A stretch of 64,000 nucleotides of DNA, taken from contig NZ_CP025408.1 in the NCBI RefSeq assembly GCF_002847305.1, positions 1,509,001 through 1,573,000 of the forward strand, written 5' to 3'. The notes below the pieces were generated by a model. It was not told the origin of the DNA, did no database searches, and saw only the letters and a program-made list of their open reading frames with translations. The first letter of the stretch is position 1; every line of letters starts with the position of its first letter. Of this stretch, positions 17,496 through 25,920 are shown in pieces. This DNA is from Paracoccus tegillarcae. GTDB lineage: Bacteria > Pseudomonadota > Alphaproteobacteria > Rhodobacterales > Rhodobacteraceae. Position numbers and translations under genes: made by a program.

Positions 17496-18405
17496 ATTGC
17501 CCAAAGGCTCGCGGCCCGGCTGGCATTTCGATTTCGGCGGTGATCTCCAGCGTCTCTGCATCGACGACCTGAACGGTGTCACTGTCCCAGTTTGCCACGA
17601 CCACGCCGCTGCCATCGGGCAGGGCCGCGATCCCCTCGGGGTAATCGCCGATCTCGACCTTGCCCAGCACCTGCAGGCCATCCGGATCGAACACCGTCAG
17701 GGTGGATCCATACTGATCGGTCACAAAACCACGCCCGCGTGCAAAGGCGATGGCATAGGGGTGGCTGCCGCTGGGGATCTGACCCAGCAATCTGCCCGCC
17801 ACCGGATCGATCACCGAAACGACGTTGCCCTGAACATCGGCGGTCCACAGGCGACCCTCATACCAGGTGATGCCAAAGGGATGTGCGCCGGCTGTCGCGA
17901 CCTGATGAAGCCGCTGCCCCGTTGCCGCATCAAAGACGCTGACCGCGTCGTCATCGCGGTCAGCGGTCGCAACCATCTGACCGTCAGGGCTGACGGCGAT
18001 GCCTGCGGGTGCAAGGCCCGTCGTCGCCTGCCACAGCGTTTCCAGATCCTGGCCCAGGCGCATCAACCGCCCGCCATCCCAGTCGCCCACATACAGCGCA
18101 CCGCCGGGGCCGGTCGCGATGCCAAAGACACCCTGACCCAGATCCAGACCGCCAACGATCTCGCCGGCTTCGTCCAGAACGGTCAGCCGGCCGCTATCTG
18201 CCGATACCACATAGGCCAACCCGACTGCCGGATCATAGGCGACGGGTGCAGGGGCCCCCTCGACAGTGGTCGAGGCGATAACCTGCATCTCTTGCAGGTC
18301 CACAATGCTGACCGAATTGCCGTTCTGCGAGGTTATGAATGCCAGATCCCCGGCCATGACGACCGGGGATGACAGAAACAGCGCAGCCAGTGCGGCGCGG
18401 ATCAC
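17470..18405 (-). CDS. Secreted YVTN-type beta-propeller protein
   Basis: The 311-residue precursor has a signal peptide (about 1-18) and repeated blades of the YVTN/NHL type. Examples are NSVSIVDLQEMQVIAST, DAVSVFDAATGQRL, NVVSVIDPVAGRLLGQI and DTVQVVDAETLEI, each followed by glycine-rich turns. It resembles the propellers found in PQQ-dependent alcohol dehydrogenase loci. A second propeller is encoded at 20337-21299. It overlaps the SRPBCC gene upstream by 4 bases and runs 26 bases into the convergent CxxxCW gene. The ligand or partner is unknown. Confidence 0.82.
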   Translation of the reverse strand: MIRAALAALFLSSPVVMAGDLAFITSQNGNSVSIVDLQEMQVIASTTVEGAPAPVAYDPAVGLAYVVSADSGRLTVLDEAGEIVGGLDLGQGVFGIATGPGGALYVGDWDGGRLMRLGQDLETLWQATTGLAPAGIAVSPDGQMVATADRDDDAVSVFDAATGQRLHQVATAGAHPFGITWYEGRLWTADVQGNVVSVIDPVAGRLLGQIPSGSHPYAIAFARGRGFVTDQYGSTLTVFDPDGLQVLGKVEIGDYPEGIAALPDGSGVVVANWDSDTVQVVDAETLEITAEIEMPAGPRAFGQFTGRQVQP

Positions 18406-18959
18406 TCGACCTTGCCGAACCGTTCGGTCAGGGCATCCAGACCGGCCTGATAGATGCCGATCACGGCAGCGGTGGCCGCCTCATCATCCTGACCGGCCGG
18501 CGGATCGTTGTTCGGAAAGCCCCGATAATAGCCGGCCTTCCAGACCACCTCGGCCTTGCCGTCCTGGTCGTTGACCTGCAGCGTTGACGAGTAATTCGTC
18601 ACCGGCAGGATCTCGACCGCGACATCGGTGATCATGTATTTGTACATCCGCTTGTCCGCATCGATGGCCATCAGTTGTTCGGTGATGGTGGGGTCGCCGC
18701 TTTCGGCGTTCAGATGCAGCACGCGAGTGGATTCGTCGGGTTGATCGGCGGGCGCGCCCTCTGGCACCATCTCGGTCGAGACAACTGCCGGATGCCAGCT
18801 CATATCGTCGAACTGGCCGATGACCTGCCAGACCTCGTCGGGCGTTGCGTCCAGTATCACCGACATTTCGGATTTCAACCGCGAGGGCCCATGCGCCCCG
18901 GCCATCCCACTGGCCGCCAGAACGACCCCCATCGCCAATGCTGTGATCCTGCCTATCAT
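18402..18959 (-). CDS. MxaD-like SRPBCC protein
   Basis: This secreted 185-residue protein has a signal peptide (about 1-23) followed by an SRPBCC/START-like domain (SVILDATPDEVWQVIGQFDD, then the STEMVPEG region). MxaD, a periplasmic SRPBCC protein of methanol dehydrogenase clusters, is reported to help the interaction of the dehydrogenase with its cytochrome, and this is the closest match by size, location and fold. The assignment is from motifs and context. It is divergent from the binding-protein gene at 19138 and overlaps the next propeller gene by 4 bases. Confidence 0.75.
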   Translation of the reverse strand: MIGRITALAMGVVLAASGMAGAHGPSRLKSEMSVILDATPDEVWQVIGQFDDMSWHPAVVSTEMVPEGAPADQPDESTRVLHLNAESGDPTITEQLMAIDADKRMYKYMITDVAVEILPVTNYSSTLQVNDQDGKAEVVWKAGYYRGFPNNDPPAGQDDEAATAAVIGIYQAGLDALTERFGKVE

Positions 18960-19137
18960 CGCGTCCGCTGCTCCCTTTAGCTGATGCTGTCCTTTTGTCG
19001 CGGGCAGGATGCGCGCCTGTCCGTTGGCCGTCCATCAGACAAAGGGATGAGGCAAAACCTCCCAAAGGCGCCGGGAATGATTGCAGGCTTGCCGCAAGCA
19101 CCTCGGACCTACAGGATCAAAGCAGGGGAGGATACCG
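18960..19137. other. Divergent intergenic region of the PQQ locus
   Basis: These 178 bases separate the MxaD-like gene from the PQQ-linked binding-protein gene and must hold both promoters. I see a GGGGAGG Shine-Dalgarno at 19125-19131 and a short inverted repeat GCTTG-CCG-CAAGC near 19087-19099. I cannot point to convincing -35/-10 boxes on either strand. Confidence 0.4.
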
Positions 19138-20328
19138 ATGATGAGAAGAATCATCATACTTTTGGCTGGTTTGGCGGGATTTGCAATGCCGGCCCTATCA
19201 CAGCAGGCAGCCGATCCTATCCTGATCCGCGCGGCAGTTCTGCGTGTCGACGATCCGGGTTTGCCGCCGATTTCGCGGCTTGAACTGCCAAGCGATGATC
19301 TGGGCTTCGCGGGTGCGCGGCTGGCGATCGACGATAACGACACGACCGGCCGCTTCATGGGCCAGGATTTCGAAGCCATCGAAGTGACGGCCTCGACCGA
19401 GACCGCGACAGCAGAAATGGACAAACTGCTGGCTGATGGCGTTCAGTTCATCGTCGTGCTGGCCGATGATCCCGTAACATTGGCGTTGGCCGATCAGGCC
19501 GGCGATCAGGCGCTGATCCTGAATGCCAAGGCGCGCGGTGATAATCTGCGCGGCGCCGATTGCCGCTTTAACACCGTCCATGTGGCGCCCAGCCACGCGA
19601 TGATGGCCGATGCGCTGGCGCAATTTCTGGTCTGGAAGCAGTGGCAAGACTGGTTCCTGATCAAGGGAAGCCATCCGCAGGACGAGGATCTGGCGCAGGC
19701 ATTTCAGCGTGCAGCCACCAAATTCGGTGCCAAGGTGGTCGAAGAACGGCTGTACGAAGACACGGGCGGCGCTAGGCGCACCGATTCCGGTCACGTGCAG
19801 GTGCAAAAGCAGATGCCGATCTTTACGCAGCGCGCGCCCGCGCATGACGTTGTGGTTGCCGCTGACGAGGCCGATATCTTTGCCGCCTATCTTCCCTATC
19901 AGACCTGGGACCCGCGCCCTGTTGCCGGTTCAGCCGGTCTGGTCCCGCGCAGTTGGCACCCGGCGATGGAGGCCTGGGGTGCGACGCAGTTTCAGAACCG
20001 CTTTGAAGAACTGGCCAACCGCAACATGCGAGAGGTTGACTATCAGACCTGGCTTGCACTGCGCGTTCTGGGTGAGGCGGCGACGCGCACCAATTCTGGC
20101 GATCCGGCGGTGTTGCGTGACTTTATCCTGTCGCCCGACTTCGACGTGGCCGGCTTCAAGGGGCAAAAGCTGACGGTCCGTGACTGGGATCATCAGATGC
20201 GCCAGCCAATCCTGCTGACCACCGGTCTGTTGATGACCAGTGTCAGCCCGCAGGACCAGTTTCTGCACCAGACCAGCACGCTCGATACGCTTGGCATGGA
20301 CCGCCCCGAAACCGAATGCAGCTTTTGA
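19138..20328 (+). CDS. PQQ-system ABC transporter substrate-binding protein
   Basis: This 396-residue secreted protein (signal peptide about 1-21) matches the binding-protein family found in PQQ-dependent alcohol dehydrogenase systems. It has a Leu/Ile/Val-binding-protein-like fold, with VRVDDPG-type start of the mature domain, DDNDTTGRF, HPQDEDLAQAF and the C-terminal MDRPETECSF. It is the first gene of a unit with a propeller, an acidic protein and an ABC-2 exporter. A binding protein next to an exporter-type permease is odd and suggests periplasmic sensing or hand-off. A second ATG three bases later is equally possible. Confidence 0.82.
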   Translation: MMRRIIILLAGLAGFAMPALSQQAADPILIRAAVLRVDDPGLPPISRLELPSDDLGFAGARLAIDDNDTTGRFMGQDFEAIEVTASTETATAEMDKLLADGVQFIVVLADDPVTLALADQAGDQALILNAKARGDNLRGADCRFNTVHVAPSHAMMADALAQFLVWKQWQDWFLIKGSHPQDEDLAQAFQRAATKFGAKVVEERLYEDTGGARRTDSGHVQVQKQMPIFTQRAPAHDVVVAADEADIFAAYLPYQTWDPRPVAGSAGLVPRSWHPAMEAWGATQFQNRFEELANRNMREVDYQTWLALRVLGEAATRTNSGDPAVLRDFILSPDFDVAGFKGQKLTVRDWDHQMRQPILLTTGLLMTSVSPQDQFLHQTSTLDTLGMDRPETECSF

Positions 20329-20336
20329 GGCCCGAG

Positions 20337-21299
20337 ATGAAAACCCTACTGACCCTGTCGCTTTGTCTTTTTGCCGCAGGCCCCGCGCTGGCGAACCGGG
20401 TGTTTGTGAGCAATGAAAAAGGCAATGACATCACCGTTCTGGATAGCGACACGCTGGAGGTGATCGGCCATTATCCCGCCGGCAACCGCCCTCGCGGGAT
20501 TGCCATCAGCCCAGACGGGACCGAGCTTTACGTTTGCGCCAGCGATGATGATCTGGTCCGCGTCTTTGACCCAGAGACGATGGAGGAAACGCACACGCTG
20601 CCATCCGGGCCGGACCCGGAACTCTTCGTGCTGCACCCGTCGGGCAATCCGCTCTATGTCGCGAACGAAGACGACAATCTGGTGACCGTGGTCGATACCG
20701 AGACCCATCAGGTGCTGGCCGAAATCCCGGTGGGCGTTGAACCAGAGGGAATGGGCGTCAGCCCCGATGGCAAGGTGGTGATCAACACCTCGGAAACCAC
20801 CAATATGGCGCATTTCATCGATACCGAGACATTCGAGATTACGGCCAATGTCCTGGTCGACAGCCGGCCCCGCTTTGCCCAGTTTAACGACGCCGGCACC
20901 AAGCTGTACGTCACCAGTGAGATCGGCGGTACCGTCAGCGTCATTGATCCGGCAACCCAGGAGATCATGCACAAGATCAGCTTTGATATTCCCGGCGTGT
21001 TGCCCGAGGCGATCCAGCCGGTCGGTGCGCGCGTGACCAGCGACGGCAAGACGGTCTTTGTGGCGCTTGGTCCAGCAAACCGGATCGCGGTGGTCGATGG
21101 CGAAACCGATGAGGTGATCGACTATCTGCTGGTCGGCCAGCGCGTCTGGCAGCTGGGCTTCAGCCCCGACGAGAAATACCTGTTCACGACCAACGGCAAC
21201 TCCAACGACGTGTCGGTGATCGACGTGGCCGCGCGAGAAGTCGTTAAATCCATACCCGTCGGGCAACAGCCCTGGGGCGTGGTCGTCGCCCCGGACTAA
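20337..21299 (+). CDS. PQQ-associated beta-propeller protein
   Basis: The 320-residue precursor has a signal peptide (about 1-19). It then has about seven YVTN-like blades with repeats such as NDITVLDSDTLEVIGHYPAG, GVSPDGKVV, GTVSVIDPATQEI and NDVSVIDVAAREVVKSIPVG. It belongs to the PQQ-dependent catabolism-associated propeller family. Function is unknown; structural relatives bind metals, cofactors or partner proteins. The ATG at 20337 lies 8 bases after the previous stop. It is related in fold, but only loosely in sequence, to the protein at 17470-18405. Confidence 0.85.
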   Translation: MKTLLTLSLCLFAAGPALANRVFVSNEKGNDITVLDSDTLEVIGHYPAGNRPRGIAISPDGTELYVCASDDDLVRVFDPETMEETHTLPSGPDPELFVLHPSGNPLYVANEDDNLVTVVDTETHQVLAEIPVGVEPEGMGVSPDGKVVINTSETTNMAHFIDTETFEITANVLVDSRPRFAQFNDAGTKLYVTSEIGGTVSVIDPATQEIMHKISFDIPGVLPEAIQPVGARVTSDGKTVFVALGPANRIAVVDGETDEVIDYLLVGQRVWQLGFSPDEKYLFTTNGNSNDVSVIDVAAREVVKSIPVGQQPWGVVVAPD

Positions 21300-21347
21300 G
21301 GCGTGTGTCCGCCCGCAATCAATATTTACCATGACAGGAGAAACCCC

Positions 21348-21926
21348 GTGACCCGCCTGCTGACCCTTATCATGATGATCGCTGGCCTGAGTGTGCCAGC
21401 CACCGCACAAGACGCCGCCACTGAAGGCGAGGCACCGGCCGAGGCACAGCCTGCTGATGATGCCGCCGCACCCGCTGAAGAAGATGGTGACGACGACGAC
21501 GATGAAGAAGGCGGTGATGCTGGCGAAGAAGGCGTCTATGAGGCGACCGGAAAGTTTGACTTTGGATTCTCCGGGATCATGGCCAGCGATAACCGCACCA
21601 CCTTGGCGCCGCTGACGCTAAGCTCGGGTCAACCGGTTGCGGGCAGTGAATACACCCTGAAATCGGGTGGCTATTACACCATCCATATCGAGGCAGATGG
21701 CACCGCCGAATTGGCGCTGTCGGGCGGTGATTTCTTCCGGGCCATCTGGATCAACGAGGTTGTCATCAACGATATCGAGATCCGCCCGATGGGTGTGCAC
21801 AGCATCGAATTCGACGATGAGGGCAGTGCCCGCATGAGCTTTATCGCCATCGTTCCGGGCCGCTATACTTTGTCGATCCCGGGGTCGCGTGGCGAAACGC
21901 AAGAGGCGGTGTTCAATATCCAATAG
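21348..21926 (+). CDS. Secreted acidic protein with a cupredoxin-like C-terminal domain
   Basis: This 192-residue secreted protein (signal peptide about 1-20) has an extremely acidic Ala/Glu/Asp segment (about 21-64) including a run of five aspartates. A beta-rich domain follows, with YTLKSGGYYTIHIEADG and FIAIVPGRYTLSIPG, which resemble cupredoxin strands. No His/Cys copper ligands are visible in the usual places, so copper binding is not supported. The start is GTG, preceded by AGGAG. It is conserved by position with the PQQ exporter; its role is unknown. The acidic segment resembles the XoxF tail in composition. Confidence 0.75.
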   Translation: MTRLLTLIMMIAGLSVPATAQDAATEGEAPAEAQPADDAAAPAEEDGDDDDDEEGGDAGEEGVYEATGKFDFGFSGIMASDNRTTLAPLTLSSGQPVAGSEYTLKSGGYYTIHIEADGTAELALSGGDFFRAIWINEVVINDIEIRPMGVHSIEFDDEGSARMSFIAIVPGRYTLSIPGSRGETQEAVFNIQ

Positions 21927-21943
21927 CGCGCTATCATAGCGCC

Positions 21944-22666
21944 ATGGCCCCCGCGCTGGAAATCACCGATGTCAGTCACAGTTTCGGCGCCGTCCAGGCG
22001 CTGAAGGATGTATCGCTGACGGTGCCGCGCGGGGGTTTTACCGCCTTGTTGGGGGTAAATGGCGCGGGAAAGACCACGCTGTTTTCCCTGATCACGCGAC
22101 TTTACAACAACACCTCGGGCAGCATCCGTGTCGCTGGTTATGACCTGCGGCGTCAGCCGGCTCAGGCGCTGGCCCGGCTGGGCGTGGTGTTCCAAAGCCG
22201 CGCGCTGGATGCCGATCTGACGGTGGCCCAGAACCTGATGTATCACGCCAGCCTGCACGGCATCGCCCGCCGAGAGGCCATGGTCCGCATTGACGAAGTG
22301 CTGGAGCAGGTCGATTTGTCCGACCGCGCCGGTGACCGCGTCAACGCCCTGTCAGGTGGGCAGCAGCGCCGGGCAGAGATCGCCCGCGCCCTGATCCACA
22401 GTCCCGATATCCTGCTGCTGGATGAGGCGACCGTGGGGCTGGATGTGAAATCGCGGGCCGAGGTTCTGGCCCTGACGCGGCGCCTGATCGCCGACAAAAG
22501 CGTCTCGGCGCTGTGGGCCACCCATATCCTTGACGAGATCGCACCCGAAGACGGTCTGGTCGTTCTCCACAACGGGCAGGTGCTGGAGCGCGGACTGGCG
22601 GGCCAGATCGCGGGCGATGCGGGGCTGACCCGCATGTTTCTAGATCTGACAGGGACCAGCGCATGA
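21944..22666 (+). CDS. PQQ-system ABC exporter ATPase (PedB-like)
   Basis: This is the ATPase of an ABC-2 exporter (240 residues) with Walker A GVNGAGKTT (37-45), the signature LSGGQQRRAEIARAL and Walker B ILLLDEATVGLD. It matches the ATP-binding family of PQQ-dependent alcohol dehydrogenase systems, such as Pseudomonas PedB. It overlaps the permease by 4 bases. A clear Shine-Dalgarno is lacking before the ATG. The exported substrate is unknown. Confidence 0.88.
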   Translation: MAPALEITDVSHSFGAVQALKDVSLTVPRGGFTALLGVNGAGKTTLFSLITRLYNNTSGSIRVAGYDLRRQPAQALARLGVVFQSRALDADLTVAQNLMYHASLHGIARREAMVRIDEVLEQVDLSDRAGDRVNALSGGQQRRAEIARALIHSPDILLLDEATVGLDVKSRAEVLALTRRLIADKSVSALWATHILDEIAPEDGLVVLHNGQVLERGLAGQIAGDAGLTRMFLDLTGTSA

Positions 22667-23484
22667 GCGATATCGCCTTTCCGTTTCGGGCATGGGCCAC
22701 CGCCTTTGCCGGCATCGCGCGGCGCGAGACGCTGCGCTTTGTCAATCAGCGCGGGCGATTTCTGGCGGCACTTGTGCGCCCTCTGGTCTGGCTGTTCATC
22801 TTTGCCGCCGGGTTTCGCGCCGTGTTGGGCATGTCGATCACACCGCCCTATCAGACCTATGTGCTCTACGAGGTGTATGTGACGCCGGGGCTCTGCGCGA
22901 TGATCCAGCTGTTCAATGGCATGCAATCATCGCTGTCGATGGTCTATGATCGCGAAACCGGGGCGATGCGCACCTTGTTGGTCAGCCCCTTTCCGCGCTG
23001 GTTCCTGCTGGGGTCCAAGCTGATCGCGGGCGTGATCGTGTCGATCATCCAGGTCTATACCTTTCTCGCCATCGCCTGGTTTTGGGATATCCGTCCACCG
23101 GTCTGGGGTTACGTCGCCTTGCTGCCCGCGCTGGTGCTGGCCGGGCTGATGCTGGGGGCGATGGGGCTGTTTCTCAGCTCTGCGATCCGGCAGCTGGAAA
23201 ATTTCGCCGGGGTGATGAACTTTGTCATCTTCCCGATGTTCTTTGCGTCATCCGCCCTCTATCCGCTGTGGCGGATGCGTGAAAGTTCGGTTTTGTTGCA
23301 TGATATCTGTGCCTTGAACCCCTTTACCCATGCGGTCGAACTGATCCGCTTCGCGCTTTATCTTCAGGTCAACTGGCTATCGCTGGCCGTGGTTCTCGGA
23401 TGTTTGGCGGGGTTCTTTGGTGCCGCAGTCTTCATGTATGATCCGGCCAAGGGAATCTGGGCCAGCAGGAAGGGACGCGCATGA
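22663..23484 (+). CDS. PQQ-system ABC-2 permease (PedC-like)
   Basis: This 273-residue ABC-2 type permease has about six membrane helices. It contains the YDRETGAMRTLLVSPFPRW loop and the MFFASSALYPLW and NPFTHAVELIRF segments, which are typical of exporter permeases of PQQ/alcohol systems (PedC family). With the upstream ATPase it should form an exporter, probably a homodimer of each subunit. It overlaps the genes on both sides by 4 bases. Confidence 0.88.
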   Translation: MSDIAFPFRAWATAFAGIARRETLRFVNQRGRFLAALVRPLVWLFIFAAGFRAVLGMSITPPYQTYVLYEVYVTPGLCAMIQLFNGMQSSLSMVYDRETGAMRTLLVSPFPRWFLLGSKLIAGVIVSIIQVYTFLAIAWFWDIRPPVWGYVALLPALVLAGLMLGAMGLFLSSAIRQLENFAGVMNFVIFPMFFASSALYPLWRMRESSVLLHDICALNPFTHAVELIRFALYLQVNWLSLAVVLGCLAGFFGAAVFMYDPAKGIWASRKGRA

Positions 23485-24098
23485 AAACCTCTGCCACCAT
23501 CGTCACCGCCATCGCGGTTGCCATTACGGTCTGGGTCGGCAATCACCCGGCCGGCGCTGCCGAGGGCACCGATCCGACCTGGCCCTGCATCCAGCGCAAA
23601 CAGCCGCACCTGTCCATCGGTCAGATGTGGGCCGGTCCGCCGCCTGATGACGCCACAACCGCACTGTCGCGTGACCCGGGCATTCAGGCGCTGGCGGCGC
23701 GACTGGAACAGCGCCGCCTACCAATCGAAGAGGCCGAGGTCCTGATCACCGATTTTGCCGAAGCGGCGGATAATGATCAACTGACGGCCCTCATGCAGGC
23801 GATACTGGACAAGATCGAACCCGAACGCACGGCGATGATCGAAGGTATCGCGCGCTATGGCCAGAAACAGGTCGAACTGGCCCGCATGATCGAGGATCGG
23901 CGCGCCAGTTTGAGCGAGCTGGAGGCTGCTGACCCTCCCGATTTCGACGCAATCGACGCCGAGGAAAAGGCGCTGGACTGGGATGAGCGTATATTCACCG
24001 ACCGCCAGCACGCACTGACTTACGTGTGCGAAAGCCCGGTATTGCTGGAGCAGCGCGCCTTTGCGCTGGCTCGCGCGATTGCCGGACATCTGGAATAA
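23481..24098 (+). CDS. Secreted helical protein of unknown function in the PQQ exporter operon
   Basis: I do not recognise a named family. The 205-residue product has a signal peptide (about 1-27) and a WPCIQRKQPHLSIGQMWAG start to the mature part. The rest is a mostly helical, charged region (about 60-200) likely to form a coiled coil. It has two cysteines, one near the start and one in TYVCESPV. Its start overlaps the PedC-like permease by 4 bases, so it is produced with the exporter and may be a periplasmic adaptor. That role is inference only. Confidence 0.7.
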   Translation: MKTSATIVTAIAVAITVWVGNHPAGAAEGTDPTWPCIQRKQPHLSIGQMWAGPPPDDATTALSRDPGIQALAARLEQRRLPIEEAEVLITDFAEAADNDQLTALMQAILDKIEPERTAMIEGIARYGQKQVELARMIEDRRASLSELEAADPPDFDAIDAEEKALDWDERIFTDRQHALTYVCESPVLLEQRAFALARAIAGHLE

Positions 24099-24127
24099 CC
24101 GGTCTGTTCGCGCGGTATCAGGACGTC

Positions 24128-24337
24128 CTATTCTTCCGCATAGCTGAGACACGGGTCCAGCACGACCGGTTGCTCGCCATACCTCGCATAGCCGCCGGCG
24201 AACATGATGGTGTCCCCGGTTACCTCTTCGGGATAGTAGGTCGCGCACATCACCTGAACGCCCTTGGCCGGGCACATGACCAGATAGGCCAGCGCGCCGT
24301 CCCAATGGCTTTCGATGATTTCACCCTTCATGGTCAT
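24128..24337 (-). CDS. Small hypothetical ORF, probably the 3' remnant of a truncated gene
   Basis: The 69-residue frame beginning MTMKGEIIE has no clear Shine-Dalgarno. The same frame stays open upstream to 24424 without any ATG, GTG or TTG. That extension reads like real protein (LCETIGGWIDRVPDCDG just before the Met, with paired cysteines). This suggests the annotated start is internal and that the gene lost its 5' end, including the signal peptide or start. The frame runs head-on into a LysR remnant on the other strand. No family was recognised. Confidence 0.5.
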   Translation of the reverse strand: MTMKGEIIESHWDGALAYLVMCPAKGVQVMCATYYPEEVTGDTIMFAGGYARYGEQPVVLDPCLSYAEE

Positions 24338-24374
24338 GGATATTCGGCCGTCACAGTCGGGTACTCGGTCGATC

Positions 24375-24731
24375 CAACCGCCTATCGTTTCGCAAAGCTT
24401 GAGATCACCCGAGGACCTGGCAGATCACCAACCACTCAGATCTTACAGGGCGGATAAATGGCCAGGATGGTTTGACGGGCTGGGCATTGGCTGCCCCGAT
24501 TTGCGCGGCCCTGTGCTGGATTCGTCGGTTGCCTTGGCCGAACTGGCGGCGGGCGGGCTGGGCGTTGCCTTGCTGCCAGCCGCCATGTTTGCCGCGCATC
24601 TTCAGACAGCGCAGCTGGTCAGGCCCTTTTCGCATGAGGTGTTGACCGGCCGCTATTGGCTGACCCGGATCAGGGGCCGCAAGGCGACGCGCGCCATGAC
24701 CCAACCCGAAAGCTGGCTGTCAGCGCGCTGA
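24375..24731 (+). pseudogene. C-terminal remnant of a GcvA-type LysR regulator
   Basis: About 118 codons on the + strand encode the end of a LysR effector domain of the GcvA class. The signs are SPEDLADHQPLRSYR, then DKWPGWF, then RGPVLDSSVALAELAAGG, GVALLPAAMF and a terminal REGION matching VRPF. The helix-turn-helix and first two thirds (about 180 residues) are missing, and no start or Shine-Dalgarno precedes the homology. It is a broken gene and cannot bind DNA. The left break is near 24375-24400, where the frame of the minus-strand remnant also loses its 5' part. It converges on argC. Confidence 0.85.
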
Positions 24732-24737
24732 AGCGTG

Positions 24738-25655
24738 TTAAAGTCCTGCGCCCTCGTCCACACCCAGCATGATGTTCAGGTTCTGAACGGCCGCGCCCGA
24801 GGCGCCCTTGCCCAGATTGTCCAGCACTGCAATGACATTGGCCATGCCGGTTCGATCATCGCCGTGCACCGAGATTTCCAGCATGTTCGTATCGTTCAGC
24901 TTGGTCGGCACGATGCGCGCGCCGGCCTCTTCGGCGGACAGCACCCGGACGAATTGCGCGCCGGAATAGTGGTCAGCCAGCGCCTGATGAAGGTTGCTGA
25001 GGTCGCGCGTTTCACCAAGATGCAGCGGTACCTGTATCGCCATACCCTGTGCGAAATTGCCAACCGCAGGCGAAAACACTGGCCGCCTCGTCAGTCCCGT
25101 CCTGACCATGATCTCTGGCAGGTGTTTGTGGTTCTGGGCCAAGCCATAAATGAAATGCGCCGGCGCTGTTCCATCATCATACTCGGCGATCAACGCCTTG
25201 CCGCCGCCCGTGTAGCCGCTGACACCGCTGATCGACAGCGCCTCGTCGGCATCTATCAGGCCTGCTTTAATCAGGGGCGCGAGAATTGCGATGGCGCCGG
25301 TGGAATAGCAGCCCGGATTGCTGACCGTCTTTGCGGCCGCGATCGCCGCGCGACCGCCCGACACCGCCTCGGGAAAACCATACACCCAGCCATCCGCCAC
25401 GCGATGCGCAGTCGAGGCGTCGATAAAACGCACATCCATGCCTTCGGCCAACGCCACGGCCTCGCGTGCGGCGTCGTCCGGCAGGCAGAGGATCGCGACA
25501 TCGGCTTCGGCAAAGGCCTCGCGCCGGGCATCGGCATCCTTGCGCCGCTCCTGGTCGATCTGGACCAGCGAGACATCGTCACGCAGCGCCAGGCGGTCGC
25601 GAATCTGCAGACCCGTCGTTCCTGATTCGCCGTCGATGAATACCTTGCTTGCCAT
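24738..25655 (-). CDS. argC: N-acetyl-gamma-glutamyl-phosphate reductase
   Basis: ArgC reduces N-acetylglutamyl phosphate to the semialdehyde in arginine biosynthesis, using NADPH. The 305-residue protein is of the shorter type-2 class. It has an N-terminal Rossmann segment (DGESGTTGLQIRDRL) and the catalytic cysteine in SNPGCYSTGA, followed by GVSGYTGGG. A perfect AAGGAGG precedes the ATG at 25655, supporting it over upstream starts. It stands alone, unlinked to other arginine genes. Confidence 0.94.
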   Translation of the reverse strand: MASKVFIDGESGTTGLQIRDRLALRDDVSLVQIDQERRKDADARREAFAEADVAILCLPDDAAREAVALAEGMDVRFIDASTAHRVADGWVYGFPEAVSGGRAAIAAAKTVSNPGCYSTGAIAILAPLIKAGLIDADEALSISGVSGYTGGGKALIAEYDDGTAPAHFIYGLAQNHKHLPEIMVRTGLTRRPVFSPAVGNFAQGMAIQVPLHLGETRDLSNLHQALADHYSGAQFVRVLSAEEAGARIVPTKLNDTNMLEISVHGDDRTGMANVIAVLDNLGKGASGAAVQNLNIMLGVDEGAGL

Positions 25656-25797
25656 GACTGACCTCCTTGTTCGGGGTCGGATTAAGGGAATTGGCGGCAC
25701 CGCGCAATCTGTTCCGACGGTTTCAGTATCGCTCTGGCTGTAACGAGCGCCACCACTCAACCGAATCCGCAGGGCATCCTGTCCAAAAGTATAAATG

Positions 25798-25822
25798 TTA
25801 AGAATTTCTGAAGACTTCTTAA
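25798..25822. promoter_or_regulatory. AT-rich dyad upstream of the first RTX gene
   Basis: A perfect 7-base inverted repeat TTAAGAA/TTCTTAA (25798-25804 and 25816-25822, 11-base spacing) sits in an AT-rich patch 100 bases before the RTX gene. The 265-base gap between argC and RTX1 has no gene. The patch is the only clearly AT-rich part and may hold a promoter or operator. Confidence 0.3.
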
Positions 25823-25920
25823 AATGATACCAATCTTCATGATCTGTTCTGTCTGACGATACGCCCTCACAAGGTTTGGCGCAGTGTCAGGTAAATTTTT
25901 TGAGGTGGAGGTTTAAGCGG

